A stretch of DNA of 34,486 bases from Cyanobacteriota bacterium (lineage in GTDB: Bacteria > Acidobacteriota > Vicinamibacteria > Vicinamibacterales > UBA2999), in contig JAIEMQ010000082.1 of assembly GCA_019752015.1 (NCBI GenBank), positions 1 through 34,486 on the forward strand. The letters are read 5' to 3'. This document shows positions 1-7,755 of the stretch, in pieces (position 1 is the stretch's first letter; the number at the start of each line of letters is the position of its first letter). The notes under the pieces are model-generated. The model made no database searches. It worked only from the letters and a program-made list of their open reading frames with translations, and was not told the origin of the DNA. The position numbers and the translations under genes were made by a program.

Positions 1-41
1 CGCGTCAGCCTGCTGCATGCCGGCAGAATAGGCTCAGGCGC

Positions 42-871
42 TCAAAAAGTAAACTTTATTTTGTGGTAACGCCTTAGCTCCTGCGATCCCTCGTCGGAGT
101 GAACAATATTGAACAATCGATTTCCGACGCGATCTACCGCCGTTCGGAGTGAATCATCCATCGCCTGCGTATAGATGTTCAGCGTCACATCCGCGTTCGT
201 GTGGCCCATCAACTTCGCGACCACCTTGCCCGGCACACCCGTGACCACGATGCGTAGGTCCGCCGAAACGTGAGCCACGTCGCTTTCCGCAACCCGAGCT
301 TCGTGCATGCCGGCACGATCCATCGCCGCGTCACGTTGTGCGGCGAGATGGGTTTTCCCGACCAGGTCGAGAACACGAGGGCATCGGGCGCCGTGTGCTT
401 GACGCGTGCTCGCCACTCCGAAAGTAACGCGAGCGTCGACTCCGCAAGTGGAACGCGACGGGTCCCTGCGTCTGTCTTCGGTGTGCCGAATACACCTTCA
501 TAGACCGCCTCCTGAACGGTCAAATGTTTCTCGGTGAAGTTCACCGCGTTCCATCGCAACGCGAACAACTCGCCACGCCGCAGGCCCGTCAACAACGCCA
601 CTCCAACCATCGTCCTCGCCAACGGCGGCAGCTCCGCAAGCAACAATCCCGCTTGCGGTGCCGTTAAGACCCACTTCGGCAGAACGGTCTTGAGTGCCGG
701 CAGGTCCACCCCTCGCGTCGGGTTTTCCTGCATGTGTCCCCACTTCACGGCGGTCCGAAGTATCGCACTCAGAACATCGTGAATGTGATCGACGGTCTTC
801 GGTGCGTAACCTGCCTGCGTGAGGTGCGCAACGTACGCTTGAACGTCCTGCCGCGTTATCTCGCAGTTCAT
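42..871 (-). pseudogene. Tyrosine recombinase (phage-type integrase), N-truncated and frameshifted
   Basis: The minus strand encodes the core-binding and catalytic parts of a site-specific tyrosine integrase. The core-binding helices (ITRQDVQAYVAHLTQAGY) begin near 871. The first catalytic Arg lies in TGLRRGELFALRW, and the R of the HxxR box lies in TWLTFRRTYASW. The reading frame breaks near 237-246: after SW the sequence needs about eight extra bases to continue into GVPGKVVAKLMGHTNADVTL and the Tyr motif NIYTQA, which lie in another frame and end at 42. The usual His of the second box (TWHTFRR in relatives) is Leu here. The N-terminal DNA-binding arm is missing, because the frame above 871 shows no integrase similarity and overlaps a toxin remnant on the other strand. 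With a lost catalytic His, a frameshift and no N-terminus, this is a dead integrase and the scar of an old mobile element. Confidence 0.88.
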
Positions 872-1322
872 CCTGAAGGGCGCGATGTTGTTCGCGGTTC
901 GGATCGGCGAGCGGTATCGGCCCACTCGCGATCTGGATCTCCTCGGGATGGGAGAGGCCACCGAGGCCAGTGTCAAACGCGCCATCTCGAACAGCCGCAT
1001 GAAGGACTTCACTGATGTCGCAATGGCGGCCCGGCGTTTGCGGTTCAGTGGGGATTCGCTCGTCGCTGCTCTGCGTGCGACATTCCGTCGCCGCGGCACG
1101 GAGTTTCCCGAACAGATGGTTGGCCTCAGTGAACGTTTCCTTGAGGACGCAAACGCGCAGGCAAATTGGAAGGCCTTTGCGAGCAGAAGTCACCCAACCG
1201 ACTTCCAATCTTTGGCTCAAGTCGTGGCCGAACTTCGGCTGTTCCTTCAGGAACCACTCGATCACGCCCGCACGGGAGAATCATTCCGTAAGATTTGGAA
1301 TCCAAACGGCCCCTGGATCTGA
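861..1322 (+). pseudogene. AbiEii/AbiGii-type nucleotidyltransferase toxin, internally deleted remnant
   Basis: The plus-strand frame from the Ser codon at 861 reads SQFILKGAMLFAVRIGERYR then PTRDLDLLG, the nucleotidyltransferase signature of AbiEii-family toxins (type IV toxin-antitoxin and abortive infection). It then passes within a few residues to NSRMKDFTDVAMAARRLRF, which in full-length relatives lies well over 100 residues further on, and continues with the C-terminal half (ATFRRRGTEFP, LAQVVAELRLFLQEPLD) to a stop at 1320-1322. The central part of the fold is therefore lost in frame. The 5' end is also missing: the frame enters directly from the antisense of the integrase remnant. No AbiEi-like antitoxin gene is nearby. 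Family knowledge says the intact protein transfers nucleotides to tRNA or other targets; this copy cannot be active. The family call is confident from the two conserved blocks. Confidence 0.8.
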
Positions 1323-1600
1323 CCACCTTACGCCCACACCGCGGCCATCGACAGAGACAGCAGGAACCGTGGCGTGAACGCCCCCTGCGCCGAGCGCGGC
1401 CGCATCGACGGGCGCGTGGACGATGCGCAGAGTCCATCCAGGAAGCGAGACAAGCAGGTCTGCGTGCTGTTGGAGGAACGCTCTCAGCTCATCGACGTTC
1501 CAGTCGACGAGGAAGACGAACACCGGACGGCCATGGCTTTCGACACCGATCGGCATGGCGTCAGAGAACAGCTGGATGGGGTCCCAATCGAAATTGACTC
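1281..1600 (-). pseudogene. Unidentified gene fragment
   Basis: The minus-strand frame from about 1595 down reads VNFDWDPIQLFSDAMPIGV and continues with FVFLVDWNVDELRAFLQQHA and LPGWTLRIVHAP, which looks like genuine protein sequence. A stop codon sits directly upstream of the Val, so the natural 5' end is gone. After about 1420 the frame becomes low in protein character and runs antisense into the toxin remnant, so the 3' end is probably lost too. I cannot name the family with confidence. The setting between a dead integrase, a dead toxin and a truncated IPT protein suggests it is another piece of the same decayed accessory island. Confidence 0.4.
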
Positions 1601-1640
1601 ACAAGACGGGGCGGCGAGCCGCGGCCCGAGGGAGAACAGT

Positions 1641-2372
1641 ATGCGTTTGTCAGAGCACCCCGCGCTGCGGACTACAGCGCTTCTCGCGGCATGTCTCGTC
1701 GCACCGATCGTCGCCGGTGGGGCGAGCGCGCAGACGCCGCCGCAACTCACCATCTCGAAAGTGGAGATGACCGACGGCGACCATCGAATCACGATTACCG
1801 GCACGAACCTCGGTGCCGAGGCGCCGGCCGTCAAACTCGGCGCCGCGGCGCTGTCGATTGTCAACAACTCCGAGACCGAAATCGTCGCGGACGTGCCGGC
1901 GCTGACTCCGGGTTCCTGCGTGCTGATGGTATCGAGAGACGCCGGGAAAACCGACAGAGGGTTCGGCGTGAGCGAAGCGGACGCGCTATTTCCGATTGGC
2001 CGTCTGATATCCCGCGCGCGTGCGAACGCGGTAGTCCGGATGTCTCGTCGTGACCCTGAGGCGATGATACGTTTTGTCGCCGGCGTTCTGCGGATAGAAC
2101 CCCAGTGTGTACTGCTGTCGCAGTTCTTCGGCCACCCGCTGCGCCGCCGCTTCCACTTCACGAACGGTCGACGCAATGATCACGGAGCCGCCTGTTGGTT
2201 CGGCGAGCCGTTGCAGCGACGGCACGTGCACGCCTCCGGCTCGTCCCGCCACGTTGATGCCGAGCGCGTAGAGCAGCACTTCACCTTCGCGCAGCGCGGC
2301 CTGCGCCTTGGCCGAACCTTCGAGCGGGCCGGGGGCTTCGAATGGATCGCCACGGCCGTCGCGGCTGGCTGA
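1641..2372 (+). pseudogene. IPT/TIG-domain secreted protein, truncated at its 3' end
   Basis: The ATG at 1641 follows a good ribosome site (GAGGGAG) and starts a Sec signal peptide (TTALLAACLVAPIVAGGASA, cut near SAQ). An Ig-like IPT/TIG domain follows (ITISG-like motif ITITGTNLG, then VNNSETEIVADVPALTPGSC). From about residue 117, near 1990, the frame runs antisense through the C-terminal half of the VWA gene on the other strand and has no protein character until a chance stop at 2372. Relatives usually carry a longer C-terminal region after the TIG domain. The gene therefore seems to have been cut and joined tail-to-tail to the VWA gene. A short secreted TIG protein with a random tail could still be made; I call it a pseudogene. 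Confidence 0.65.
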
Positions 2373-2915
2373 AATGATCGAGTTGTCGATGCCGTCCGTC
2401 ATGAGCAGCATCGCCCGCTTACGATGCGGCGTTTCCTTCATGTAGGGCACCATGCTGGCGACGGCGCTGAACAGTTCAGTGCTGCCGGAGGTCGGCATGG
2501 CTCTCAGCGAGTTGACGATGCCCGGATTGTACGAGCGCCAGGTGATCATCGTGCGCCGGGTACTGTCGAAGGTGGAGATGCTCCAGAGGTCACCGGGTTG
2601 CAGCGAGTGCCCGAGCGCGTCCGCGGCCCGAGTCGCCGAGGCCATGCGTTCACCGCTCATGCTGCCGCTGGTGTCAATCAAGACGCCGACACTGATCGGC
2701 GCCGGCTCGGCGGAGAAGACGGCGACGTCCTGGGGCACCTCTTCGTCGTAAATCAGGAAGTCATCCTTCGCGAGGCCGCGAACGATCGAACCATCCGGCG
2801 CCTGGACGGTGACATCGAGATAGACGACTTCAACGCCGGACTTGAATTGCGGCTGCCGGTCGGCGGCGATGGTCACCGACGCCAGCAGGGCAGTGACCGC
2901 GAATGCGTATTTCAT
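1986..2915 (-). CDS. VWFA-related acidobacterial-type secreted protein
   Basis: The protein has a short signal peptide (KYAFAVTALLASVTIA) when started at the ATG at 2915; the ORF could begin eight codons earlier at 2939, but that would put charged and polar residues in front of the signal. The N-terminal beta region (VEVVYLDVTVQAPDGSIVRG, DFLIYDEEVPQDVAVF) is typical of the acidobacterial VWFA-related family (TIGR03436 type). The von Willebrand A domain follows, with the metal-binding MIDAS motif DTSGSMS at about residues 81-87 and MTDGIDN later. The C-terminus (YHRLRVTTRHPDYRVRTRAGY) looks natural and ends at 1986. It probably acts outside the cytoplasm in metal-dependent protein binding; its partner is unknown. 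It is intact and flanked by two broken plus-strand genes. Confidence 0.85.
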   Translation of the reverse strand: MKYAFAVTALLASVTIAADRQPQFKSGVEVVYLDVTVQAPDGSIVRGLAKDDFLIYDEEVPQDVAVFSAEPAPISVGVLIDTSGSMSGERMASATRAADALGHSLQPGDLWSISTFDSTRRTMITWRSYNPGIVNSLRAMPTSGSTELFSAVASMVPYMKETPHRKRAMLLMTDGIDNSIISASRDGRGDPFEAPGPLEGSAKAQAALREGEVLLYALGINVAGRAGGVHVPSLQRLAEPTGGSVIIASTVREVEAAAQRVAEELRQQYTLGFYPQNAGDKTYHRLRVTTRHPDYRVRTRAGYQTANRK

Positions 2916-2941
2916 CGAACACGTAATGCTATCAGGCATAC

Positions 2942-3064
2942 CGGCGTCACGCCGCGCTGCTGCTGCAATACGGCTTGGTCGACTTCAATGCACTGCACCA
3001 TGACGTCTACGGTGAGCACGTGTTTCGGCACACCGTCGGCGTGATCTTTCACGACGCGAAATAA
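2942..3064 (+). pseudogene. 2OG-Fe(II) oxygenase, collapsed remnant
   Basis: A short plus-strand frame reads RRHAALLLQYGLVDFNALHH then DVYGEHVF and passes without a break to RHTVGVIFHDAK and a TAA stop at 3062-3064. The first block matches the iron-binding HxD region of 2-oxoglutarate and Fe(II)-dependent oxygenases that carry NALHQDxYGEHVFP. The last block is the family's usual C-terminal end (SGRRHTLGVIFHDA). The roughly 60 residues that should lie between them, including the second His ligand region, are missing in frame, and the whole N-terminal part is absent. It overlaps no other gene and is too short to function. The identification comes from remembered family sequence, not a search. 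Confidence 0.62.
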
Positions 3065-3149
3065 ATCACGCCGGATCGTGTCCCGAGCGCAAGTAGAATT
3101 TACCCAGAATCCGCAATTTGTATACGATACGCCTGAGGAAATCAGGACC

Positions 3150-3782
3150 ATGCGTTCACTCATGCGCGCCGTGATCGCCTGGACATGCGTCGGGCTCAGC
3201 CTGACGTTCGCGGCCGGCGCCGGCGCTCAATCGCAGACACCCGACCGGATCTATCAGACCCCGCCCGGCCTCGGGCAGTATCCGTACAGCGACGCCGACA
3301 TCGAGTTCATGTCCGGCATGATTCCGCATCACGCGCAAGCGGTGATCATGGGGCGTTGGGCGCGCACTCACGGTGCCCGTCAGGATGTCGCGATCCTCTC
3401 CGAACGGATCGTCGTCGGCCAGAGCGACGAGATCGCCATGATGCAACAGTGGCTGCGCGATCGCGGCCAGCCCGTGCCCGATGCCAAATCGACGCGCCAC
3501 AAGATGAAGATGAACGGCATGGAACACGACATGCTGATGCCCGGCATGATGACCGACGAACAGATGGCCGCGCTCGACAAGGCGCGCGGGCCGGAGTTCG
3601 ATCGGCTGTTTCTCGAAGGCATGATCCGGCACCACCAGGGCGCCATCGACATGGTGGACGCGCTCTTCAAGGCGCACGGCGCGGCGCAGGACGAAGTCAT
3701 CTACAGGTTTGCATCTGATGTGTACGCCGATCAGTCGACCGAGATTGCTCGCATGGAAAAAATGCTGGGGGACAAAAAATGA
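3150..3782 (+). CDS. DUF305 family protein, secreted, Met/His-rich
   Basis: A predicted 210-residue exported protein. The ATG at 3150 gives a clean signal peptide (VIAWTCVGLSLTFAAGAGAQ); an earlier in-frame start at 3078 would add 24 unrelated residues. It contains the two DUF305 half-motifs, FMSGMIPHHAQAVIMGRWA and FLEGMIRHHQGAIDMVDALF, each with the paired His and nearby Met typical of the ferritin-like DUF305 fold. Between them lies a Met/His segment (HKMKMNGMEHDMLMPGMM), suggestive of copper or other soft-metal binding; this is an inference. Its last codons overlap the next gene by four bases (ATGA, 3779-3782), so the LVIVD protein is probably translationally coupled to it. DUF305 proteins are often found beside metal-handling or oxidase genes, but no enzyme role is established. 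Confidence 0.9.
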   Translation: MRSLMRAVIAWTCVGLSLTFAAGAGAQSQTPDRIYQTPPGLGQYPYSDADIEFMSGMIPHHAQAVIMGRWARTHGARQDVAILSERIVVGQSDEIAMMQQWLRDRGQPVPDAKSTRHKMKMNGMEHDMLMPGMMTDEQMAALDKARGPEFDRLFLEGMIRHHQGAIDMVDALFKAHGAAQDEVIYRFASDVYADQSTEIARMEKMLGDKK

Positions 3783-5716
3783 CTAGCCGAATCGCATTGC
3801 CAATCAGGGGCCTGCTCGTGGCCGGCCTCGCGCTCGCCGTCGGGATTGGCGTGAGCGCGCAACAAACGCCGCCGCCTCCAGTCGCAGGAGCAGCCGCACA
3901 AGCCCCTCAGCCTCCCGCTCCGCCTTCGCCACCGCCCGACAACATGCCGAAACCGGTCAAGCCGGTCGTGTCGGCGACGGCGCCCACGCCCGATCCGCGG
4001 CCGAACCTCAAGCCCGGACGCTGGGATGCGGAACAGGCGGCGTGGAACATGGCCCTGCTCTCGACGTCGCCGCCGCAAGGCAAGAGCCTCGGCTCGACGC
4101 ACTCCGATCTCGCGTTCTCCGGCAATCTCGTGATTCAAGGCAACTACAACGGCTTTGACATTTACGACATCAGCAACCCGTCGAAGCCGACGCTCGTGCA
4201 GAAGTATCTGTGCCCCGCTTCGCAGAACGACGTGTCGGTCTACAGAAACCTGGTGTTCATGTCGTCCGAAGCGACGAACAGCCGCACCGATTGCGGCTTC
4301 GAAGGCGTCCCCGAGCCGGTCAGCAAGCTGCGCGTGCGCGGCATTCGCGTGTTCGATATTTCCGACATCAAGAATCCAAAGCTGGTCACCACCGTGCAGA
4401 CCTGCCGCGGCTCGCACACGCACACCGTCGTCCGCAAGGCAGGTGACGATGGCAACGTGTATATCTATGTTTCCGGATCCGCGGGAGTGCGTTCAGCGGA
4501 AGAAGTGCCTGGCTGCGAGGACGGCGACATCGACAATCCAAACACCGCCCGGTTCCGCATTGAAGTGATCCAGGTGCCACTCGGCGATCCGGTACGAGCG
4601 GCGATCGTCAGCTCGCCGCGCATCTTCGAGAATCTGCCGGTCGCGCCGAGGAACGAAGAGCGCGCCGCGTCCGATCAGCGTGATCGCGAAGCGGCGGCCG
4701 CTGCGGCAGCGGCTGCCGGTCGCGGCGGACAGGGACGAGGCGGACCGGGCGGACCGGGGCGCGGACCGCAGGGCCCGCCGCGTGGACCGAACCAGTGCCA
4801 CGACATCACGGTGTATGGCGACATCGGCCTGGCCGGCGGCGCGTGCGGCGGCCTCGGGTTGCTGCTCGACATCAGCGATCCGGTCAATCCGAAACGCATC
4901 GACGAAGTGGCGGATGCGAACATGTCGTTCTGGCACTCCGCGACGTTCAACAACGACGGCACCAAGGTGCTGTTCAGCGACGAGTGGGGCGGCGGCGGCC
5001 AGCCGCGCTGCCGCGCGACCGACAAGTACGAATGGGGATCGGACGCGCTCTTCACCATCGATGAGAACAAGAAGATGAAGTTCCATTCCTACTACAAGCT
5101 CCCGGCGGCGCAGTCGTCGCTCGAGAACTGCGTGGCGCACAACGGATCGGTGATTCCGATCCCGGGCCGCGACGTGATGGTGCAGTCGTGGTACCAGGGC
5201 GGCCTGTCGGTGTTCGACTGGACCGACATCGATCATCCGAAAGAGATCGCGTATTTCGATCGCGGCCCCGTTGACGGCAGCCGCATGGTGATGGGCGGCT
5301 CGTGGTCCGCTTACTGGTACAACGGCGTGATTGTCAGCTCCGAGATCGCGCGGGGTCTGGATATCTATGAGCTGCTGCCGAATGCAAACATCAGCGAGAA
5401 CGAGTTGGCCGCGGCCAAGACCGTGCGGATGCCGTACTGGAACACGCAGGACCAGCAGAAGCTGAAGTGGCCGCAGACGTTCGTGCTGGCGCGCGCCTAC
5501 CTCGATCAGCTGGCGCGGACCAACGGCCTGCCGGCGGATCGGATCAGAGCGGCGCGCTCGACGCTGCAGTCGGCTGAGCGGGCCTCGGAACGCGACCGCA
5601 GAGCGCGGCTCACGCAGCTGGCCACGCAGTTGAACGCGGCTGCGGAATCGTCGAGTGACGCGGCCAAGGTGAGGATGCTCGCATCGACGGTGGCCGATCT
5701 GGCAGGGGCGCAATAG
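3779..5716 (+). CDS. LVIVD-repeat beta-propeller protein, secreted
   Basis: A 645-residue exported protein. The signal peptide (GLLVAGLALAVGIGVSAQ) is followed by a Pro/Ala-rich linker to about residue 75, then repeats of the LVIVD type such as GNYNGFDIYDISNPSKPTLV, IRVFDISDIKNPKLV, LLLDISDPVNPKRI and LSVFDWTDIDHPKEIAYF. These repeats build a beta-propeller-like surface protein. A low-complexity insert of Ala, Gly, Arg and Pro (about residues 304-338) interrupts the propeller between two repeats. The C-terminal 100 residues after the propeller are helical and charged (RAARSTLQSAERASERDRRA). The start codon lies inside the ATGA overlap with the DUF305 gene, a pairing that suggests the two proteins work together at the cell surface. 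The molecular role is unknown. Confidence 0.87.
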   Translation: MTSRIALPIRGLLVAGLALAVGIGVSAQQTPPPPVAGAAAQAPQPPAPPSPPPDNMPKPVKPVVSATAPTPDPRPNLKPGRWDAEQAAWNMALLSTSPPQGKSLGSTHSDLAFSGNLVIQGNYNGFDIYDISNPSKPTLVQKYLCPASQNDVSVYRNLVFMSSEATNSRTDCGFEGVPEPVSKLRVRGIRVFDISDIKNPKLVTTVQTCRGSHTHTVVRKAGDDGNVYIYVSGSAGVRSAEEVPGCEDGDIDNPNTARFRIEVIQVPLGDPVRAAIVSSPRIFENLPVAPRNEERAASDQRDREAAAAAAAAAGRGGQGRGGPGGPGRGPQGPPRGPNQCHDITVYGDIGLAGGACGGLGLLLDISDPVNPKRIDEVADANMSFWHSATFNNDGTKVLFSDEWGGGGQPRCRATDKYEWGSDALFTIDENKKMKFHSYYKLPAAQSSLENCVAHNGSVIPIPGRDVMVQSWYQGGLSVFDWTDIDHPKEIAYFDRGPVDGSRMVMGGSWSAYWYNGVIVSSEIARGLDIYELLPNANISENELAAAKTVRMPYWNTQDQQKLKWPQTFVLARAYLDQLARTNGLPADRIRAARSTLQSAERASERDRRARLTQLATQLNAAAESSSDAAKVRMLASTVADLAGAQ

Positions 5717-5738
5717 CAAAACGAATCTGGTGAACTGG

Positions 5739-5843
5739 TGATCTCTTGATCTGGTGATCTCTTGATCTGGTGATCTCTTGATCTGGTGATCTCTTGATCT
5801 GGTGATTTCAGATCAAGAGATCATCAGATCGAGAGTTCATCAG
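5739..5843. repeat. 16-bp tandem repeat with an inverted arm between convergent genes
   Basis: Four exact copies of TGATCTCTTGATCTGG occupy 5739-5802. After a short spacer an opposite arm begins: GATCAAGAGATCA (5811-5823) is the exact reverse complement of TGATCTCTTGATC, and the match continues less perfectly to 5843. The transcript could fold into a long hairpin with several alternative registers. It lies between the stop of the LVIVD gene (5716) and the stop of the membrane protein (5848), so it may act as a bidirectional terminator or be a mobile palindromic repeat. There is no CRISPR-like spacer variation. Confidence 0.9.
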
Positions 5844-5847
5844 TTCT

Positions 5848-6606
5848 TCAGGCCGGCATCCGCAGCAATTCCTCGACGTTGGTGTCCCGCTCCACGACCC
5901 TGCCGTTGACGTTGGCGAGTTTGCCGAAGATGGCTTTACGCTCCGAGGATGTCTTCGCGATCTCACGGCTCTTGAGCGCCCAGTAAATGGCGAACACGGC
6001 GATCGCTGCGAACTCGGCGGCGAACACCCAGCGGCTGCCTTGGCCAAGCGCGAATGCGAGGCCGCATGCGCTCAACGGAGCGATGAATAACCAGACGCCG
6101 ACCAGGTAGTACGCGCGCGAGTACCATTTTCGATCCGCCTCGGTCGGCAGCATGTCCACTGTCTGGTTCGCGCAGAAGAGGCACGTGGCGCCGACACACA
6201 CGAAGAACATGATCGCAACCAAGCCATGCCAGCCATTCTTGGCTCCGCCGCCTTCCCAGCAGTTGCAGGGAATCATCGCCGTCGCCACGGCAAAGCCGCC
6301 GGCGGCATTGAGCAGCCAGTTTTCGAGCCAGCCGTAGCCTTTGTAGAGAACCAGCAGCGCGCCGACGACGCACAGAATGGCGACGAAGAAGTCGCGCATC
6401 GCGCCGTTCTCGTGTCCGTAGAACTCGCTGATCGAGCCGGCCTTCAGGTAGCCGTGCTTTGCGAAGCTGTAAATGAGCAGTCCGATCGGGAGCGAGAACG
6501 ACAGCAGGACCAGCGCGGCGCGCAGCGTGAAGAAGGTCCGCATCATGTTCTGATGCATCTCCTTCGCATTCCGGTTCTGGGCGGTCCGAAGGTTCTGGAT
6601 GTGCAT
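5848..6606 (-). CDS. Conserved polytopic membrane protein of unknown function
   Basis: A 252-residue protein with about six hydrophobic segments: LRAALVLLSFSLPIGLLIYS, FFVAILCVVGALLVL, LLNAAGGFAVATAMIP, GLVAIMFFVCVGATCLF, YYLVGVWLFIAPLSACGLAF and WVFAAEFAAIAVFAIYWAL. This gives a DUF998-like architecture, but I cannot assign the family firmly. A CNCWEGGG motif in the loop after the third segment and CLFCAN in the fourth are possible metal or disulfide sites. The ATG at 6606 has a GGAAACGGAG ribosome site at suitable distance, which supports this start; a Met 16 codons later is the alternative. The gene's 5' end lies inside the 3' end of the sulfatase chimera in another frame. No function is proposed. 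Confidence 0.75.
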   Translation of the reverse strand: MHIQNLRTAQNRNAKEMHQNMMRTFFTLRAALVLLSFSLPIGLLIYSFAKHGYLKAGSISEFYGHENGAMRDFFVAILCVVGALLVLYKGYGWLENWLLNAAGGFAVATAMIPCNCWEGGGAKNGWHGLVAIMFFVCVGATCLFCANQTVDMLPTEADRKWYSRAYYLVGVWLFIAPLSACGLAFALGQGSRWVFAAEFAAIAVFAIYWALKSREIAKTSSERKAIFGKLANVNGRVVERDTNVEELLRMPA

Positions 6607-7274
6607 GGTGGACTCCGTTTCCTATAGATGGACACGCGTCGGCAGTTTCTCAGACCCTGATTGCCTCTTTTCTCAGCCGGATCCAGCCGCTCCCGTTCGA
6701 GCTGGTCCCGATAGAACAGATTGTAGGTATCGAACGGGATCAGGCGCTCGCCATCAGGATGCACGATGTGCACGCACGATTTCTTCACCGATCGCACGTC
6801 GAACGCATGTTGATCGATGAACTGCATAATCAACACGCGGAAGATGTTCCGGTACCCCAGTCCTTCGGGCGCGAGGACGCCCGGGAGACAGCACACCAAA
6901 CCGGTCGCATAGCCTGCCGATTGCGGCGCCTCCGCGATCGTCACCTCCCATAACGTGAAGCCCGCGGCTTGCGACGCGCCGGTGCGGACCGCGTATCGCC
7001 CGGTCATGAGCGCCGCGCGTGAGACCGTGCACGAAAACTCGACGTTGAAGTTATTGAGCCGCAGTCCTTCGGCAGCAAGCCGATCGAGCCGCGGCGTGAT
7101 GGCGCCGCGCACGCCGCCATAGACGTTGACTTCGCCCCATCCGAGATTGTCGGGGAACATCAGGACGATGTTCGGGCGGGACGAGGCCGGCTGGCCCTGG
7201 CCACTGACAACGGCAAGCGTTCCGATCCACAACACCAGGCACGCGCCCGCAAACGCCGCGAATCGTTTGCTCAT
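6543..7274 (-). pseudogene. Arylsulfatase N-terminus fused to a radical-SAM-like C-terminus (deletion chimera)
   Basis: The ORF starts with a signal peptide (FAAFAGACLVLWIGTLAVVS) and the N-terminal sulfatase core: RPNIVLMFPDNLGWGEVNVY for metal binding and the formylglycine box FSCTVSRAALMTGR with Cys82. The usual DD metal pair is DN and the usual C-x-P-S-R is CTVSR. After VTIAEAPQSAGYATG (about residue 124, near 6900) the sulfatase sequence stops, before the GKWHLG region expected of the fold. The rest (FRVLIMQFIDQHAFDVRSVK, KSCVHIVHPDGERLIPFDTY, NLFYRD) resembles the C-terminal end of a radical SAM protein of the tetraether-lipid-synthase-like group, judged from memory. After about residue 205 the sequence loses protein character and overlaps the membrane-protein gene. 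A deletion joining two neighbouring minus-strand genes is the simplest explanation, and the product should be inactive. Confidence 0.65.
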
Positions 7275-7404
7275 GCGCGTGAATCGTATCGGATCCTGAC
7301 AGCGCGTGTAGAAATTCCTTCACACAGTGTGTCATCTCGAACCGGTCTCGCCATGAGATCGTTGGCAGCACAATTGCTGCGCGGGTCATCGCTCCTCGAT
7401 CGAC

Positions 7405-7755
7405 ATGATGCCGCCAACACACGAATCAGAAGCGTTCTGCCTTGCGCTCAAGGCCGCGCGTCAGCGCCGCGGCCTGACACTCGAAAACATTGCCGAGGCC
7501 ACCAAGGTCTGCGTGTCGTACTACGCCGCGCTCGAGGCGAACGACGTGCGGCGGTGGCCGAAGGGCCTGTTCCGTCGCGCGTTCTTCCGCGGCTACGTGA
7601 CCGCGATCGGCCTGCCCGACGACGAGACGATGGGCGAATTCGTCCGCCTGTTCCCGGAAGATGAGCGCGCGGCCGCTCCTGCTGCTCCGGCGCCTCTTCG
7701 CTCGCGCCTGGCCCGGCTATACGAGTTATGCTTCGGCCCAACAGGGGAGCCATGA
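7405..7755 (+). CDS. RodZ-type helix-turn-helix protein, short form
   Basis: A 116-residue cytoplasmic protein with an N-terminal HTH_25/Xre-like domain: ALKAARQRRGLTLENIAEAT, then KVCVSYYAALEANDVRRWPK and GLFRRAFFRGYVTAIGL. This is the pattern of the RodZ N-terminal domain, in which KxxxLxALExxxxxxLPxGxFxRxFxRxY is conserved. Unlike RodZ it has no transmembrane helix or periplasmic domain: it ends after an Ala/Pro linker and a short helical tail (LRSRLARLYELCFG). It could be a DNA-binding regulator or a cytoskeleton-linked adaptor. Either of two adjacent Met codons (7405, 7408) could be the start. The stop overlaps the ATG of the cupin gene by four bases (ATGA), which suggests co-translation. 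Confidence 0.78.
   Translation: MMPPTHESEAFCLALKAARQRRGLTLENIAEATKVCVSYYAALEANDVRRWPKGLFRRAFFRGYVTAIGLPDDETMGEFVRLFPEDERAAAPAAPAPLRSRLARLYELCFGPTGEP

Noticed and set aside
1-41. Attachment site for the integrase at the left edge
   Set aside because: No tRNA end or matching direct repeat could be found within the window, and the integrase is inactive.
5739-5843. Possible CRISPR array
   Set aside because: The repeats are contiguous with no unique spacers and include an inverted arm, so this is a tandem/palindromic repeat.
6543-7274. Functional arylsulfatase
   Set aside because: Only the first 124 residues are sulfatase; the rest of the active-site fold is missing and replaced by unrelated sequence.
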